This document shows positions 15,936-24,346 of a stretch of 64,000 nt of DNA, piece by piece (position 1 is the stretch's first letter; each line of letters opens with the position of its first letter). The notes beneath the pieces are model-generated. The model was not told where the DNA came from, ran no database searches, and saw nothing but the letters and a program-made list of their open reading frames with translations. The position numbers and the translations under genes were made by a program. Source of the DNA: Candidatus Gastranaerophilales bacterium (lineage in GTDB: Bacteria > Cyanobacteriota > Vampirovibrionia > Gastranaerophilales > Gastranaerophilaceae); assembly GCA_944323705.1 (NCBI GenBank), contig CALUTM010000005.1, forward strand, positions 1 to 64,000. Direction: 5' to 3'.

Positions 15936-18542
15936 TTAAATACTTATTCTAAGCCCCATCTGTAAAGCTACACCGTTTCGTCCTCCGTTTCTAATCATGG
16001 TTTCGAAAAATCCGGTTATTCGGTCGCCCCAGCGTTTTTGAATGCCGACTCCGTATTGGACGTAAGGTTTTACGGAAAGTTGCGGGAGATAAACATCATT
16101 TGCTTGAAAGTTTGTTTTATCAATTACGTTCCAAATCATTGATACGGAGATATACGGCTGTAAATAGTTTTTGAGGTTTCCTATCAGTTTTATTTGCGGT
16201 TCTATATGGATTGCATGCAGGGGATTTGCATTTATGCTTACATCTGCGGATGTGGTGTAATTAAAGGTGTTTACAAAGGTATAGGATAACATAATACTGG
16301 GTTGTATTATCAGTTTCTTTTTTAAAGTTTCGAAGTTATATCCAGTTTTTTGTGCAATACCGGCGTTAAGCATGGCAAAATTGTCTTTTCCCCAAAAAGT
16401 TGATGCTTCTGCAGAATTGGCTCCGGCATTCGCGGTCCATGCGGTAAAAAAGTTACCCTTGTAAAAGACTGCATTTAGCCCAAACAGACCGCCGTTATTA
16501 TATATGCTGTTTCCGCTAAACGCTTGGTGAGAGCCGTTATATGAGACGTATGCTCCATAAAGCCCGTACCATTCTTTTTTTAGTTCCACCAGAGGACTTT
16601 CTAATCCCAGGATACTTCCATAGCTTACATTAGATACGTCTGGTCCGTTTTTAAGCTGTACTTTTTCAAAATATGAGTAAGGCTTTACCCAAACCCCGCC
16701 TCTTTGTTCGGGTATCAGATTCGGAGAAAATGCAAATCTGCCGTTGGAGTCGGCGGTTTTGTTTGCAAATGATAGGCTTTTACCCCAGGTTTGAGATTCA
16801 ATCATCACCATATCAAGGTTTGAGAATACGTTTTTGTAGGTTTCTATTTCGGTCAGATATCCTGCAAGCTGAGCCGCTACTGCAGGGATATATGCTGATG
16901 AATTAAATCCTTCCCTCCTAAATACTAAATTCCCGTTTGCGGAGTTATAACTTGAACTGTAATCATAAATAGGGGTTTGTATACTGCTTGGTGAGTAGTT
17001 TACATAGTCTTTTAGCACCGAATCTGCGAATGGTATTGAAACGAAGGCTTCTTTCGGCGTGCCTTCAAGAGTAATACGGGCAAGATTTAGGCTGCCGCTG
17101 CCTGAAACTGATGCGGCATTTATTCTGTCAGCGATATTTGTGTTTAAGTTTACGTCTGCGTAAATATTGGCTTTGCCGTTTAAATTTAAGTTTCCGAAGT
17201 TAATATTATCAATTTCATTGTTTTGTAAATTAAAGTTTATGTTATTGCCGAATGTTGTATTTTGTGCCGAAAAATATCTGCTTTCCGGCATGATATTTAC
17301 AGTTCCGCCATTTACGATAAAACTTCCGATAAAATTATTGTTTGTTCCTCCAAGATTAAGAGTTCCGCTGCTTTCCTTGTATATTTCGCCGCTCCCTGTT
17401 ATTCCGCTTAGAATATTTGTTGTTCCGCTGCCGTTAAATATAATTTTTCCGTTTGGATAGTTGTGTATGTCATTTGGGTTGGTATCCGATTTAAGATTAT
17501 TTCTGAAGGTTGAATTTTCAATAATAAGTGTTCCTATATTTGCAACAGCACCACCTTCTGAGCCTGCCTGACTTTGATTAATACGGTTATTTTCAAGCAA
17601 TGAGTTTTTGATTGTAACGGTGCCGTCGGTATTATTAAAAATAGCTCCCCCATCACCGTAAAGCAGTGAATTTACATAATTATCGCTTATATCGGAATTG
17701 TCTATGACAAGGCTTCCGTTATTGTAAATGGCACCGCCGCGGACTATTGTCATTTCATCGCCATCGCTGTGATTGTTTGTTATGCTGCTGTTATTTATAT
17801 TGATTTCTCCGAGGTTATAAATCGCACCTCCGTATGAAGCGTAACTTTCTTCACCAAAGGTTTTGTTATTATCAAAAGAAGTATTATTGATATCAAGTTT
17901 TCCGCTATTATAAATTGCACCTCCATACGGAAGAACACTTCCTTCCGAATAATTATTTTTGAATGCGGAATTGTCTATTGTCATAATCGTACCTTCACCG
18001 CGGGTGTTGTCATTAGCAATAGCACCTCCGTACGATGAGGCTCCGTATGTGTAATTGTTTTCAAAGAGTGTGTTATTGATACTGACATTTCCGCCTGTTA
18101 TGTTATAAATAGCTCCTCCGCTACCGATGTTCAGTCCGTTAGAATCAATAAAGTTGTTTTGAAATATAGAATCGTTGATTTTTAAACTTCCGACCTCATT
18201 GAAAATAGCACCTGCATAGCTGTATGCCCCGTATGTTTGACCTTTGCAGTTTTTGATATTCAACTGATTAAACAGTGTTTCTTCATTAAATGTAAAACCG
18301 CTGAAAGTATTATTGCCGTCTATTGAGTGGTTATTTCCGTCAAAGGTTATGCTTAAGTCCAGAAAATGTTCGCCTATTGATGATGAAGAATTTAAGCTAT
18401 TGGTAAACCTCAGTATATCGCCGCTTACGGGTGTTGAGGTGATAAGCTCGTTAAAGTTATCGATTATTATGTCATCGGCAAAAACTGTCTGAGAAAAAAT
18501 AATAATGATAAATAAAGGTATAATATATGAGTAAATTTTCAT
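15936..18542 (-). CDS. Autotransporter with Pmp-like beta-helix passenger
   Basis: This 868-residue protein has a signal peptide (about residues 1-22, cleaved after TVFA). The passenger (about residues 30-380) has many copies of a GGAIYN-type motif, each followed by a short run such as INNTLFENN. This is the polymorphic outer-membrane protein/parallel beta-helix pattern. The C-terminal 270 residues form an autotransporter beta-domain: an entry motif GGVWVKPYSYF followed by alternating amphipathic strands up to the final ALQMGLRISI. It would be displayed on the cell surface, possibly for adhesion. The last residue is Ile rather than the usual Phe. No ribosome-binding site is visible before the ATG. 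Confidence 0.9.
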   Translation of the reverse strand: MKIYSYIIPLFIIIIFSQTVFADDIIIDNFNELITSTPVSGDILRFTNSLNSSSSIGEHFLDLSITFDGNNHSIDGNNTFSGFTFNEETLFNQLNIKNCKGQTYGAYSYAGAIFNEVGSLKINDSIFQNNFIDSNGLNIGSGGAIYNITGGNVSINNTLFENNYTYGASSYGGAIANDNTRGEGTIMTIDNSAFKNNYSEGSVLPYGGAIYNSGKLDINNTSFDNNKTFGEESYASYGGAIYNLGEININNSSITNNHSDGDEMTIVRGGAIYNNGSLVIDNSDISDNYVNSLLYGDGGAIFNNTDGTVTIKNSLLENNRINQSQAGSEGGAVANIGTLIIENSTFRNNLKSDTNPNDIHNYPNGKIIFNGSGTTNILSGITGSGEIYKESSGTLNLGGTNNNFIGSFIVNGGTVNIMPESRYFSAQNTTFGNNINFNLQNNEIDNINFGNLNLNGKANIYADVNLNTNIADRINAASVSGSGSLNLARITLEGTPKEAFVSIPFADSVLKDYVNYSPSSIQTPIYDYSSSYNSANGNLVFRREGFNSSAYIPAVAAQLAGYLTEIETYKNVFSNLDMVMIESQTWGKSLSFANKTADSNGRFAFSPNLIPEQRGGVWVKPYSYFEKVQLKNGPDVSNVSYGSILGLESPLVELKKEWYGLYGAYVSYNGSHQAFSGNSIYNNGGLFGLNAVFYKGNFFTAWTANAGANSAEASTFWGKDNFAMLNAGIAQKTGYNFETLKKKLIIQPSIMLSYTFVNTFNYTTSADVSINANPLHAIHIEPQIKLIGNLKNYLQPYISVSMIWNVIDKTNFQANDVYLPQLSVKPYVQYGVGIQKRWGDRITGFFETMIRNGGRNGVALQMGLRISI

Positions 18543-18631
18543 ACATTTTATATTAAGTATTTAAATATGCACATCTATTAATCAATTGGGCAGTATAATC
18601 AGTTAATCTTTGTTTTAGGTAAATATCTCTA

Positions 18632-18664
18632 TGTTATAATATTTTTATGAGATATTCAGGTTAA
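18632..18664 (+). promoter_or_regulatory. rbfA promoter with extended -10 and a five-codon leader ORF
   Basis: TG-T-TATAAT (18632-18640) forms an extended -10. The predicted start of transcription falls at or next to an ATG at 18647, which opens a five-codon ORF (M-R-Y-S-G-stop). Its stop codon runs into the AAGGAG ribosome-binding site of rbfA. No good -35 is seen. Confidence 0.5.
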
Positions 18665-18676
18665 GGAGAAATAACA

Positions 18677-19024
18677 ATGTCTTTAAGAAATGAAAGAGTC
18701 AGAAAAGAGTTAATGCGAGATATTTCCGAAATACTCAGGAAGGAAGTCAGGGGACTTGAAGGCGTTGTGTCTATTGTTGATGTAGAGGTCTCTCACGACA
18801 ATTCATTTGCAAAGGTGTACTATAGCGTTCTCGGTTCAGCCGAACAAGTAGAGAAGGACAAAGAAATTATCGAAAAAAATACGGGCAAAGTCCGTTTTGA
18901 GGTAGGTAAAAGAATTCGTCTGAGGGTAACGCCGGAGATAAAATTTATTTATTCGGACGGACTTGAACAGGGCTCAAGGGTTTTGGACCTTATAGATAAA
19001 ATTTCTAAGGGTGAAATAAAGTAA
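18677..19024 (+). CDS. rbfA: 30S ribosome-binding factor A
   Basis: RbfA is a KH-fold factor for late maturation of the 30S subunit, near the 5' end of 16S rRNA. The 115-residue protein has the family N-terminus (RNERVRKELMRDISEILRKE), the VSIVDVEVSHDNSFAKVYYS strand-helix segment, and the RLRVTPEIKFIYSDGLEQG end. Its ATG follows AAGGAG. truB starts one base after its stop, a classical pairing, so both are co-transcribed. Confidence 0.97.
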   Translation: MSLRNERVRKELMRDISEILRKEVRGLEGVVSIVDVEVSHDNSFAKVYYSVLGSAEQVEKDKEIIEKNTGKVRFEVGKRIRLRVTPEIKFIYSDGLEQGSRVLDLIDKISKGEIK

Positions 19025-19025
19025 A

Positions 19026-19877
19026 ATGTTCGGTTTTTTAAATATTTATAAACCCCGCGGTAAAACTTCGCATGACGTTGTTTCGTATTTGCGTCGTATC
19101 ACTAATATCAAGCAGATAGGGCATACGGGGACATTGGATCCGTTTGCGGAGGGTGTGTTGCCTGTTTGTATAGGAAAAGCGACCAGACTGATTGAGTATT
19201 TAAATGATGATAAAGCATATATAGGAACCGTTAGATTCGGAAAATCTACTACAACGTATGATGTTGAGGGTGAGGCGGTAAATTATTCGGATAAATTCGT
19301 GACACTCGAACAGACAGAGAAGGCTTTAGAAAATTTTACGGGAGATATAGAGCAGCTTCCGCCCATTTATTCTGCCATAAAGGTTAAGGGTAAAAAACTG
19401 TATGAGTATGCAAGAAAGGGTGAGCAGGTTGAAATTACGCCGCGTAAGGTAAATATAAGAAGGCTGGAAATCCTGAAATTTGATGAGGGAAATCGTGTTC
19501 TTGAATTATATATAGAATGCTCAAAGGGTACATATATCCGCTCTATAGCGAATGATTTGGGAGAATTTCTGGGTGTGTACGGATATTTGGAGAAACTTGT
19601 CAGGGTAAAGGCGGGTGACTTTGAAATCAAGGATTCCGTTAAACTTGATGAGATTACAACTCAGCAGGATGTCAGCAAATATTTGATTTATCCGTTGCAA
19701 AAATTGAATTATCCGACATACGAACTGAGCGATGCGGAAAAGGAAAAAGTGTCTCACGGCATGGCGTTGGATATAAATATGCCTGAGGGAATTGTAATTT
19801 TAACGAGCAAAAATACACTTGCTGCGGTTGCAAAATCCGAAAACAGACGCCTTCAGTGCTTAAAAGTGTTTTTATAA
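19026..19877 (+). CDS. truB: tRNA pseudouridine-55 synthase TruB
   Basis: TruB makes pseudouridine 55 in the T-loop of tRNAs. The catalytic aspartate is Asp38 in GHTGTLDPFAEGVLP. Other family motifs are YKP near residue 8, KGKKLYEYARKG near residue 122, and CSKGTYIRSIANDLG near residue 165. At 283 residues it is the short bacterial form, without an obvious long PUA domain. It follows rbfA after a 1-bp gap. Confidence 0.97.
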   Translation: MFGFLNIYKPRGKTSHDVVSYLRRITNIKQIGHTGTLDPFAEGVLPVCIGKATRLIEYLNDDKAYIGTVRFGKSTTTYDVEGEAVNYSDKFVTLEQTEKALENFTGDIEQLPPIYSAIKVKGKKLYEYARKGEQVEITPRKVNIRRLEILKFDEGNRVLELYIECSKGTYIRSIANDLGEFLGVYGYLEKLVRVKAGDFEIKDSVKLDEITTQQDVSKYLIYPLQKLNYPTYELSDAEKEKVSHGMALDINMPEGIVILTSKNTLAAVAKSENRRLQCLKVFL

Positions 19878-19896
19878 ATATAAAACCAGATGGCTA

Positions 19897-19925
19897 TTGT
19901 CGATTTGGGCTAAATATGATATAAT
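19897..19925 (+). promoter_or_regulatory. Sigma-70-type promoter for the S1 gene
   Basis: TTGTCG at 19897-19902, a 17-bp spacer, and TATAAT at 19920-19925. The predicted start (about 19932) leaves a short leader that includes an AGGAG ribosome-binding site before the ATG at 19960. Confidence 0.82.
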
Positions 19926-19959
19926 ACCCCTGTGTTTATTTGGAAAAAGGAGAATACGC

Positions 19960-21030
19960 ATGGTGGAACAGTATTCAGATTGTGATTTTGAAACCCTTTT
20001 ATCAAAATATGATTATAATTTTAAACGGGGTGATATTGTAAAGGGTGTTGTTTGTGCCTATGAATCCGATGGTGCGATTGTTGACATAGGTTCAAAGAGT
20101 GCGGCTTTTGTACCGAGTTATGAAGTGTCTTCTGATAAAAAGGCAAGAGTGGAAGATGTTTTGCAACGTAATACCGAATACGAGTTTTTGATAACACAGG
20201 ATTGCGATGAGAACGGAAAGTTTACACTTTCGTACAAAAAAGTTCATCTTGCTCACACTTGGGCTGAATTGGAGAAGATAAAAGAGGCGGATGAAACGAT
20301 TGCTGTTGTTGTATCACAAATTGTAAAAGGCGGAATTGTTGTCGATATCTCCGGCGTACAAGGATTTATTCCGCAGGGTCAGCTTTGTGCAAGGGAGACT
20401 ATTTGCAACCCCGGTGACAAAATTGAGGTTAAAATTTTGACCCTTGATAAATCGCAGCATAATTTGATATTGTCAAACAAAAAAGTTTTTGAAACAAATA
20501 TGGCTGAAACCAGAAAGAACGTATTTTCACAGGTAGAAGTCGGGCAGGTTGTAAAGGGAGAAGTTGTAAGAATTACCGATTTTGGAGCTTTTGTTAATGT
20601 AGGCGGGGTTGATTGCCTTCTTCCGTTATCGCAAATTTCCTGGAAATGGGTAGAGCATCCGACTGATTTATTGAAAGTAGGTCAGGAGATAAATGTAGAA
20701 ATTATTGATATAGACCATGACAAACAAAGAATAAGTCTGAGTCTTAAGAATACCGAGCCTGATCCGTGGATAAGGGCAGAAGAGGAATTAAAAGAGGGTG
20801 ATGTTAAAGAGGGTATTATTACAAGAATAAAACCGTTCGGGGCTTTTGTAGAGGTTCTGCCGGGTGTTGAAGCCTTGCTTCCCCAGTCTGCCCTTGTTGA
20901 GTATCAGAACAGTACAAATTCGATTTTGAATGCGGGTGACAAGATTGATACAAAGATTGTAAAATTCAATCCGAAGGACAAACGTATTTCTCTGGGGCTT
21001 CCCTCGGTTAGTGATACTCCAGGTGAGTAA
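19960..21030 (+). CDS. rpsA: S1 RNA-binding domain protein (ribosomal protein S1-like)
   Basis: Four S1 (OB-fold) domains follow one another at about residues 20-90, 105-170, 190-260 and 275-350. The third (VVKGEVVRITDFGAFVNVGG) and fourth (VKEGIITRIKPFGAFVEVLP) are the most canonical. Each ends with an RISLSLK- or RISLGLP-type strand. At 356 residues it resembles the shorter S1 proteins of cyanobacteria and their relatives more than the six-domain E. coli S1. It probably helps mRNA bind to the 30S subunit. I chose the ATG after AAAAAGGAG; an upstream in-frame ATG at 19897 coincides with the promoter -35. The last 23 bp overlap the convergent maf gene. Confidence 0.9.
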   Translation: MVEQYSDCDFETLLSKYDYNFKRGDIVKGVVCAYESDGAIVDIGSKSAAFVPSYEVSSDKKARVEDVLQRNTEYEFLITQDCDENGKFTLSYKKVHLAHTWAELEKIKEADETIAVVVSQIVKGGIVVDISGVQGFIPQGQLCARETICNPGDKIEVKILTLDKSQHNLILSNKKVFETNMAETRKNVFSQVEVGQVVKGEVVRITDFGAFVNVGGVDCLLPLSQISWKWVEHPTDLLKVGQEINVEIIDIDHDKQRISLSLKNTEPDPWIRAEEELKEGDVKEGIITRIKPFGAFVEVLPGVEALLPQSALVEYQNSTNSILNAGDKIDTKIVKFNPKDKRISLGLPSVSDTPGE

Positions 21031-21577
21031 GTATAGCGGATACTGCTTCGGGAGAAAGTCCGACAATATTTTCAAAACTTCCTTCGTATTTGTCAAGATA
21101 ATTCGGAGGAAGTTCTTGTATTCCGTAGCTTCCGGCTTTATCAAGGGGATTAAATGTATCAATATAATAATGAATCATCTCATCCGTCCATGGAGTGAAT
21201 CTTACGTAACTCGTTGTGGAAATTGTTGCGGCACGATTTGTTTTTGTGTTAATTCCGCAAGTTGAAGTAACAACCGAATGAGTATTGCCTTGCAGCGATT
21301 TAAGCATTTCAAACGCTTCTTCTTTGGAATGCGGTTTTCCCAAAATTTTGTTATGGAAAACGACGACCGTATCAGCCGCAAGTACAAGCGAATTTTTGTC
21401 GACTCTTCTTACGACGTCAAGGCATTTTTGAGTCGCCAAATCTTCAATCTTTTCGTAAGAAAAAATATCGTCTGCAAGTTTTTCGTCATAATTAGAAGGT
21501 ACTACTTCAAAATCTATTCCTAAATCCGTAAGAATTTTTTTCCTTCTCGGAGAATTTGATGCTAAAATAAGTCTCAT
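21008..21577 (-). CDS. maf: Maf-family nucleoside triphosphate pyrophosphatase
   Basis: Maf proteins hydrolyse dTTP/UTP or modified nucleotides to the monophosphates (house-cleaning). The N-terminal ILASNSPRRKKIL is the family signature. The catalytic region is VLAADTVVV near residue 67, and the KPHSKEEAFEMLKSL helix follows. The SYGIQELP segment near residue 150 is typical of the YhdE (dTTP/UTP) branch. The length of 189 residues is normal. It converges with the S1 gene and overlaps it by 23 bp at the 3' ends. Confidence 0.95.
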   Translation of the reverse strand: MRLILASNSPRRKKILTDLGIDFEVVPSNYDEKLADDIFSYEKIEDLATQKCLDVVRRVDKNSLVLAADTVVVFHNKILGKPHSKEEAFEMLKSLQGNTHSVVTSTCGINTKTNRAATISTTSYVRFTPWTDEMIHYYIDTFNPLDKAGSYGIQELPPNYLDKYEGSFENIVGLSPEAVSAILTHLEYH

Positions 21578-21593
21578 TATTTTATTCCCCTAA

Positions 21594-22082
21594 TTAAACC
21601 TTTTTATTATTCCAAATGGAATTTATTCCTTTTTTAGTAAAACCTTCGATTGTCATGTAGCTTTTATTTACAATATCAGGATTGTCAAAATGTTTGTTAA
21701 AAATCTTCAGAGCATTATCTATCTTTTTAAATATATTTTTCCAGCTTTCAAAAAAATCTTTATGAGAAACTTTAACTTCTCCGTTTTTATTATTAATCAC
21801 AAGTTCTGTTTTACCCAGTTTAAGAATAGTCTCGCCTTGCATTTGTCTTTTGGGAGTTGTTTTATTAAAAATCAATCTGCCATCAATAAGTTTAACCTTA
21901 GTTTTTGGAGATGAAAGCTTTTTTGTTATAGTCGTTCTAAACAAAACATCAGTCTGTTCGTTTTTAGTTTCTGCATTCATTTTGGTAAGCAGTTCTTTAA
22001 GATTATCCATTTGATTTTCTCTAAGAACTCTTGCCTTCTTCTCAAATGCTATATTTGTATTCTGTATAGCTTGAATCTGCAT
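21594..22082 (-). CDS. Hypothetical protein, probably lineage-specific
   Basis: This 162-residue soluble, lysine-rich protein has the short N-terminal segment IQNTNIAFEKKARVL, similar in kind to the SFKG-type N-termini of other unknown proteins here. The middle (VKLIDGRLIFNKTTPKR, then KLGKTELVINNKNGEVKV) looks beta-rich, and the C-terminal third is helical (IFKKIDNALKIFNKHFDNP). The C-terminal half resembles the 96-residue protein at 41970-42260, which also ends in an LFNKL/IFKKI helix-type region. No function can be given. Confidence 0.65.
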   Translation of the reverse strand: MQIQAIQNTNIAFEKKARVLRENQMDNLKELLTKMNAETKNEQTDVLFRTTITKKLSSPKTKVKLIDGRLIFNKTTPKRQMQGETILKLGKTELVINNKNGEVKVSHKDFFESWKNIFKKIDNALKIFNKHFDNPDIVNKSYMTIEGFTKKGINSIWNNKKV

Positions 22083-22101
22083 ATTACCCCGAAAATACTA
22101 T

Positions 22102-22731
22102 TTAATACCCGTTTTCTATAAATTCTCTGACTCGGAATTTTGCACCGAGAGAACTTGCAATTTCTTCACATTTTTTTGTATCAATATGGTGTATTTTATC
22201 AAATCCCGTAACCACACTTGCGGTAACTTCAATTCCTGCATCTGAGCAAGCTTTGATGAATTTTTTAACCTCTTCATACGCATTCGGAATTTTGGGGTTG
22301 CATATTTCGTCATACTGGTTCGAGTCGGAAGCATTTAAACTTACTGACGCAGAATCAATCAAACCCTTGAATTCTTCCGCTACATTGGTTTTAAAAATAG
22401 CATTGGCGTGTCCGTTTGTATTAACTCTGATTTTGATTTCAGGATGATTTTTGCGTAAGTATTTGCAAAATTCCTTCATCATTTCGCGTCTCAAAAACGG
22501 TTCGCCGTATCCGCAAAACACAACTTCCTTTGGCGTCGGAGAGTACGTTTCAAACTGATGGATAATATCTTCCAAAGTGTAGTTATCATCATGCCACATT
22601 TCTGCACCGCAAACATCATCCTTTTGAGTTCTTAAACAGAAAACGCAGGAATTTGTACAAGAATTCGTGAGATTTACATAAACAGTCTCGGGAGACGGCT
22701 CATTATTTATGGAATAAACCAGAGTGTACAT
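22102..22731 (-). CDS. Radical SAM protein, TatD-associated type
   Basis: This compact 209-residue radical SAM enzyme has its cluster motif CTNSCVFC near residue 26, a CGYGEP segment near residue 73 in place of GGEP, and an IKIRVNTNGHAN strand. The size and the start (YVNLTNSCTNSCVFCLRTQ) match the small radical SAM proteins often linked to TatD nucleases. No tatD gene lies beside it here. The last part holds GAKFRVREFIENGY. The substrate is unknown. Confidence 0.82.
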   Translation of the reverse strand: MYTLVYSINNEPSPETVYVNLTNSCTNSCVFCLRTQKDDVCGAEMWHDDNYTLEDIIHQFETYSPTPKEVVFCGYGEPFLRREMMKEFCKYLRKNHPEIKIRVNTNGHANAIFKTNVAEEFKGLIDSASVSLNASDSNQYDEICNPKIPNAYEEVKKFIKACSDAGIEVTASVVTGFDKIHHIDTKKCEEIASSLGAKFRVREFIENGY

Positions 22732-22763
22732 TTTACATTTCCCCTTTTTTTAGATTATACAAT

Positions 22764-22803
22764 AAAAAAGCGGCGGCACCAAAATTTTTTTGGTGCCGCC
22801 GCT
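22764..22803 (-). terminator. Strong terminator of the ferredoxin gene
   Basis: A 12-bp perfect GC-rich stem (AGCGGCGGCACC) with an A/T loop is followed on the minus strand by six T residues. Confidence 0.9.
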
Positions 22804-22817
22804 AAAGCTTTTTGCTA

Positions 22818-22994
22818 TTATGCAACCGTAATTGCGGAAACAGGGCAAGCTCCTGCCGCTTCTTTTACGCAATCTTCATTTCCTGCTATGTTAGAAGAAT
22901 TAACTTCTGCTTTGTCCTCTACGTGGAATACAGCATCGCAAATTGATTCGCAAGCACCGCATCCGATACAAGAATCTTCAATAGTTACGTTCAT
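22818..22994 (-). CDS. Ferredoxin, single [4Fe-4S] type (58 residues)
   Basis: This short gene encodes a small electron carrier. The N-terminal cluster motif is CIGCGACESIC (near residues 9-19), and the partner cysteine is in CP near residue 50 (ACPVSAI). This is the layout of one-cluster bacterial ferredoxins, in which the second cluster has degenerated. Another cysteine lies at about residue 43. The sequence is acidic, as expected. The ATG follows AGGAG and the gene stands alone, closed by a strong terminator. It may serve the radical SAM enzymes nearby, but that is inference. Confidence 0.93.
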   Translation of the reverse strand: MNVTIEDSCIGCGACESICDAVFHVEDKAEVNSSNIAGNEDCVKEAAGACPVSAITVA

Positions 22995-23066
22995 TTGTTC
23001 TTCTCCTTTTTTATTATTACCCGCTCAGTTGCGGATAGATTTATTATAACATAAGATTAGCAATTT

Positions 23067-24248
23067 TTAAAATAACCAATCGGATATTCTGTCTGCAATC
23101 GAGTCGAATCCCTTGTTTATACCCAAATCTTTTGGTTCGATATTTTTTGAGTAATAAAGCACAGGAACTTTTTCTCTTGTATGGTCAGTTCCAGGAACGG
23201 TCGGGTCGCATCCGTGGTCGGCGGTTATAATCAAAAGATCATCTTCGCCGATTAACGGAAGAATTTTTTCCAAATAGTCGTCAACTTCTTCGATTGCTTT
23301 TCCGTAACCTTCGGCATTATTTCTGTGTCCGTAAAGCATATCGGTGTCGACAAGGTTGGTAAATATTATTTCTCTCGATTCATCCGTAATATTTACTCCC
23401 GGATACTTTATTTTTTCTAAATCAAGGGTTCCGTCGAGGGCTTTTATTGTCAATTCCAGGCCTTCTTTGTTTGAGCCGGTGTGGATTGCATGAGTAATTC
23501 CGGCTTTTGAGAAGATGTCCTCAATTTTTCCGATGCCGATAACTTTTGCACCCGCACTTTTTACTTTGTCTAAGAGTGTGGGTTTTGGCGGTTTCATTGA
23601 GTAATCTCTTCTGTCTTTGGAGATTCGGGTTGGTTTTCCGTCTATTATTTTGTAAGGTCTTGCGATTACTCTTGCGACGTTATAATTTCCTTCATCCAAG
23701 ATATGACGTGCAATTTCGCACCATTTATACAAAGTTTCCAAAGGTATCATATCCGTATCAAGTGCGATTTGGAAAACACTGTCTGCTGATGTGTACACAA
23801 TCGGATATTTTGTCTTGTGGTGTTCGTCGTTAAGCTTTTCAATAATAGCCGTTCCGCTTGCGGGAATGTTTGCCAAGACGCCTCCGCAGCCTGTTTCTTC
23901 AATAAATTTATCAATAAGCTCCTTCGGAAAACCGTTCGGAAAAGTTGCAAAGGGTTTTTCGGAAACAAGACCCGCAATTTCCCAGTGCCCGGTTGTTGTA
24001 TCTTTGCCTTTGGATTTTTCTTCCAGTGTCCCGTACTGTGCAATTGGGGTTGCGGTCTTTTTTATTCCTTTAAAGTCCTGAATATTACCCAAACCCATTG
24101 CTTCCATTACGGGTAAATCAAGCCCGTTATTAAATTCGCAAACATTTTTCAGGGTATTACACTCTTTTATGTCGCCGAATTCTTCGCAATCGGGCATTGC
24201 ACCTATCCCCATTGAATCTATTACAATAATTATTGCTCTTTTTTTCAT
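23067..24248 (-). CDS. deoB: Phosphopentomutase
   Basis: DeoB interconverts (deoxy)ribose-1-phosphate and -5-phosphate in nucleoside salvage. It belongs to the alkaline-phosphatase/cofactor-independent phosphoglycerate mutase superfamily. Metal-site motifs are IVIDSMGIGAMPD at the N-terminus, GKDTTTGHWE near residue 83, and the C-terminal TADHGCDPTVPGTDHTREK. The length of 393 residues is normal. AGGAG precedes the ATG. An AATTGTAACAATT motif lies just upstream in the leader and may be an operator. With deoC it gives a route from deoxynucleosides to central metabolism. Confidence 0.97.
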   Translation of the reverse strand: MKKRAIIIVIDSMGIGAMPDCEEFGDIKECNTLKNVCEFNNGLDLPVMEAMGLGNIQDFKGIKKTATPIAQYGTLEEKSKGKDTTTGHWEIAGLVSEKPFATFPNGFPKELIDKFIEETGCGGVLANIPASGTAIIEKLNDEHHKTKYPIVYTSADSVFQIALDTDMIPLETLYKWCEIARHILDEGNYNVARVIARPYKIIDGKPTRISKDRRDYSMKPPKPTLLDKVKSAGAKVIGIGKIEDIFSKAGITHAIHTGSNKEGLELTIKALDGTLDLEKIKYPGVNITDESREIIFTNLVDTDMLYGHRNNAEGYGKAIEEVDDYLEKILPLIGEDDLLIITADHGCDPTVPGTDHTREKVPVLYYSKNIEPKDLGINKGFDSIADRISDWLF

Positions 24249-24267
24249 ATCAGCTCCTATATATTAC

Positions 24268-24280
24268 AATTGTAACAATT
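24268..24280. promoter_or_regulatory. AATTGTAACAATT motif upstream of deoB (putative operator)
   Basis: A 13-bp near-palindrome 20 bp before the deoB start, part of the longer TTACAATTGTAACAATT. The same 13-mer occurs at 33254-33266 (reverse), 60152-60164 and 60172-60184. Confidence 0.5.
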
Positions 24281-24346
24281 TTTATGAGAGATGAAATCTA
24301 ATCATTTTTAGATACTTTTATATTATAGCACAACATGAGGGCACAA

